Positions 5,742 to 7,254 of a DNA stretch of 7,254 nt are shown one piece after another. The stretch lies in NCBI GenBank assembly GCA_002315335.1, contig DCGW01000027.1, positions 5,623-12,876 on the forward strand. Direction: 5' to 3'. The notes beneath the pieces are model-generated. The model was not told the DNA's origin. It saw only the letters and a list, made by a program, of their open reading frames with translations, and made no database searches. The stretch's first letter is position 1. The number at the start of each line of letters is the position of its first letter. This DNA is from Firmicutes bacterium UBA1768 (GTDB lineage Bacteria > Bacillota > Clostridia > Peptostreptococcales > Anaerovoracaceae). Both the position numbers and the translations under genes were made by a program.

Positions 5742-7208
5742 TTGAATTACAGAATAGTTGCACGCACGCTGGGAACCATGCTAATCATACTTGCATTCTG
5801 CATGATTCCCTCGATTATTGTCGGGATGTACTATCGCGACATAAAGTCCGTGGATGCTTTTTCTGCTGCTTTTATTCTGATGGTTATTATCGCACTGATT
5901 CTCCGTAATGTTGAGAAGAAAACCGGGTCTGTTCACATAAGAGAGGGTTATCTCATAGTAGTAGGCACATGGATTATTGCCTGTATCTGCTGCGCACTCC
6001 CCTATGTTTTTTCAGGCACCATTCCCAACTTTTTCGACGCATTATTTGAATCCACATCGGGAGTCACAACAACAGGTGCATCAATATTGACCGACATAGA
6101 GTCTCTTCCAAAGGCGATGCTCTTCTGGCGAGGCTTCACTCACTGGATGGGCGGTCTCGGAATATTAACCATGGCAATAGCAGTTCTGCCCGCGCTCGGA
6201 ATAAGCGGATTCCAGATGGCAAAGGCAGAAGCATCATACTCGGAAATCAGCAAATCAATGCCAAAAATGGCAGACACCGCAAAGCTCTTATACAAGACCT
6301 ATTTCATATTAACAGCGATTTGCATAGTTCTTCTTATGATCGGTGGCTTAGGATTTTTTGACGCCTCAACTCACGCCTTTTCGGCAATAGCCACAGGCGG
6401 TTTTTCTCCTAAGAACGCCAGCGTCTCGGCCTTCAACAGCCTGTACGTCGAAATAGTATTAGCTGTCTTTATGGTAATAGGCTCTATCAGCTTTATACTG
6501 CTGTTCACCGCCTTTCAAAAGAGAAAGCCGCAGCTTATCCTTAAAAACCAGGAGGTTCGCTTTTTCCTGGCGCTTCTCGGCTGCGGAATAATAGTGATAA
6601 CTCTTATGCTCTGCGCTGAAGGCTCCTACGGTTCCTTCATTGAAAGCTTCAGACACAGCTTCTTCCAGTCTATATCGGTTATGACCACTACAGGCTTTTA
6701 CTCGAAGGACTACGCGCTCTGGCCTGCCCATGTCGTTCTTCTGCTGTTAGCCCTCTCAATCTGCGGAGGCTGCTCAGGCTCGACCACAGGCGGAGTAAAA
6801 AGTATAAGAATATTAATATCGTTAAAGATAACCATAACAGAATATAAAAAGAAGTTTCACCCGCGTGCTGTATATCCGGTAAAAATTAACGGAAGCGTAG
6901 TTTCAAACGAAAACTGCGTTACGGCCTGCAACTACATCTTCCTATTCTTTGTATTCGTAATTATTGGCGGAATAATCTTATCGGTAGACCCGGGAGCTGA
7001 CCTCCTGACCGGCTTTACCGCCTCCCTTTCATCCATGACAAACTTAGGTCCCGGAATTGCAAAGGTTGGTCCAACCGGAAGCTACGCCTTTTTCGGAAGC
7101 TTTTCAAAGGTAGTAATGAGCTGCCAGATGATAATAGGAAAGCTCGAAATATTCGCTGTTCTTATCCTCTTCTCAAGGTCATTCTGGAATCCAGACAACA
7201 GCAGATAA
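5742..7208 (+). CDS. trkH: Trk potassium uptake system, membrane channel subunit TrkH
   Basis: Integral membrane K+ channel subunit of the TrkH/KtrB superfamily, four fused membrane-pore-membrane repeats. The 488 residues match the usual TrkH length (E. coli about 483). The four pore-loop filters are visible, each with its key glycine: VTTTGAS (108-114), AIATGGFS (215-222), MTTTGFYS (314-321) and MTNLGPG (432-438). The conserved CGGCSGSTTGGVKSIR (341-356) carries Lys353 and Arg356 in the third repeat, a region linked to gating. Hydrophobic spans cover about 10-30, 39-55, 69-90, 132-150, 186-206, 234-257, 272-291, 330-345, 395-414 and 455-480. Family-typical HPRAVYPVKING lies at 373-384. The start is TTG, chosen because GGAGG lies 6 bases upstream and the product then begins with a TrkH-like MNYRIV. 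An intrinsic terminator follows 18 bases after the stop. Confidence 0.95.
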   Translation: MNYRIVARTLGTMLIILAFCMIPSIIVGMYYRDIKSVDAFSAAFILMVIIALILRNVEKKTGSVHIREGYLIVVGTWIIACICCALPYVFSGTIPNFFDALFESTSGVTTTGASILTDIESLPKAMLFWRGFTHWMGGLGILTMAIAVLPALGISGFQMAKAEASYSEISKSMPKMADTAKLLYKTYFILTAICIVLLMIGGLGFFDASTHAFSAIATGGFSPKNASVSAFNSLYVEIVLAVFMVIGSISFILLFTAFQKRKPQLILKNQEVRFFLALLGCGIIVITLMLCAEGSYGSFIESFRHSFFQSISVMTTTGFYSKDYALWPAHVVLLLLALSICGGCSGSTTGGVKSIRILISLKITITEYKKKFHPRAVYPVKINGSVVSNENCVTACNYIFLFFVFVIIGGIILSVDPGADLLTGFTASLSSMTNLGPGIAKVGPTGSYAFFGSFSKVVMSCQMIIGKLEIFAVLILFSRSFWNPDNSR

Positions 7209-7226
7209 AAAATTATATTATTTTAG

Positions 7227-7254
7227 CTCTCTGCCAGACGGCGGAGAGTTTTTT
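7227..7254 (+). terminator. Intrinsic terminator of trkA-trkH
   Basis: Stem CTCTCTGCC (7227-7235) pairs with GGCGGAGAG (7240-7248), 9 pairs including one G-U, around loop AGAC. Six T follow (7249-7254), reaching the window edge. On the other strand the hairpin is followed by CTAAAATAAT rather than a T run, so it should act mainly rightward. Confidence 0.9.

Noticed and set aside
1..7254. CRISPR arrays, insertion sequences, tRNA or phage genes
   Set aside because: I looked for regularly spaced direct repeats, transposase motifs, terminal inverted repeats and tRNA-like folds on both strands and saw none.

Overview
The window looks like a chromosomal segment of a low-to-moderate GC Gram-positive anaerobe, most likely a Clostridia/Bacillota lineage. 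The reasons are the strong AGGAGG-type ribosome-binding sites, sigma-A-like promoters, the comM(yifB)-dprA-...-topA gene order known from Bacillota, and the family flavour of the proteins. No species can be named from the sequence alone.

There are two divergent blocks separated by an intergenic region at about 4146-4356. The leftward (minus-strand) block reads comM/yifB (4145-2598), dprA (2620-1571), a two-gene type II toxin-antitoxin (TA) module with a Phd/YefM-like antitoxin (1497-1201) and a RelE/ParE-family toxin (1204-881), and then the 5' part of topA (648-1, running off the left edge). comM and dprA overlap by 23 bases, and antitoxin and toxin overlap by 4, so each pair is probably translationally coupled. 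The TA module has its own near-consensus promoter just after the dprA stop, overlaid by three TGAC half-sites that look like an autoregulatory operator. topA also has its own promoter, and the predicted transcript starts with a 9-bp hairpin.

The rightward (plus-strand) block is a two-gene potassium-uptake operon: trkA (4357-5730, cytoplasmic NAD-binding gating subunit with two RCK repeats) and trkH (5742-7208, membrane K+ channel subunit, TTG start). It is preceded by a sigma-A-like promoter and ended by a clear intrinsic terminator at 7227-7254.

Functionally, comM, dprA and topA handle DNA: processing of incoming single strands, RecA loading with branch migration, and supercoil relaxation. 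TrkA and TrkH form one K+ transporter. The accessory element is the TA pair between dprA and topA, genes that are adjacent in Bacillus subtilis. I see no CRISPR array, insertion sequence, tRNA/rRNA, phage gene or clearly novel multi-gene system. The points most worth a second look are the TA module (position, operator layout, unusual toxin C-terminus), the topA leader hairpin and the back-to-back promoters between comM and trkA.
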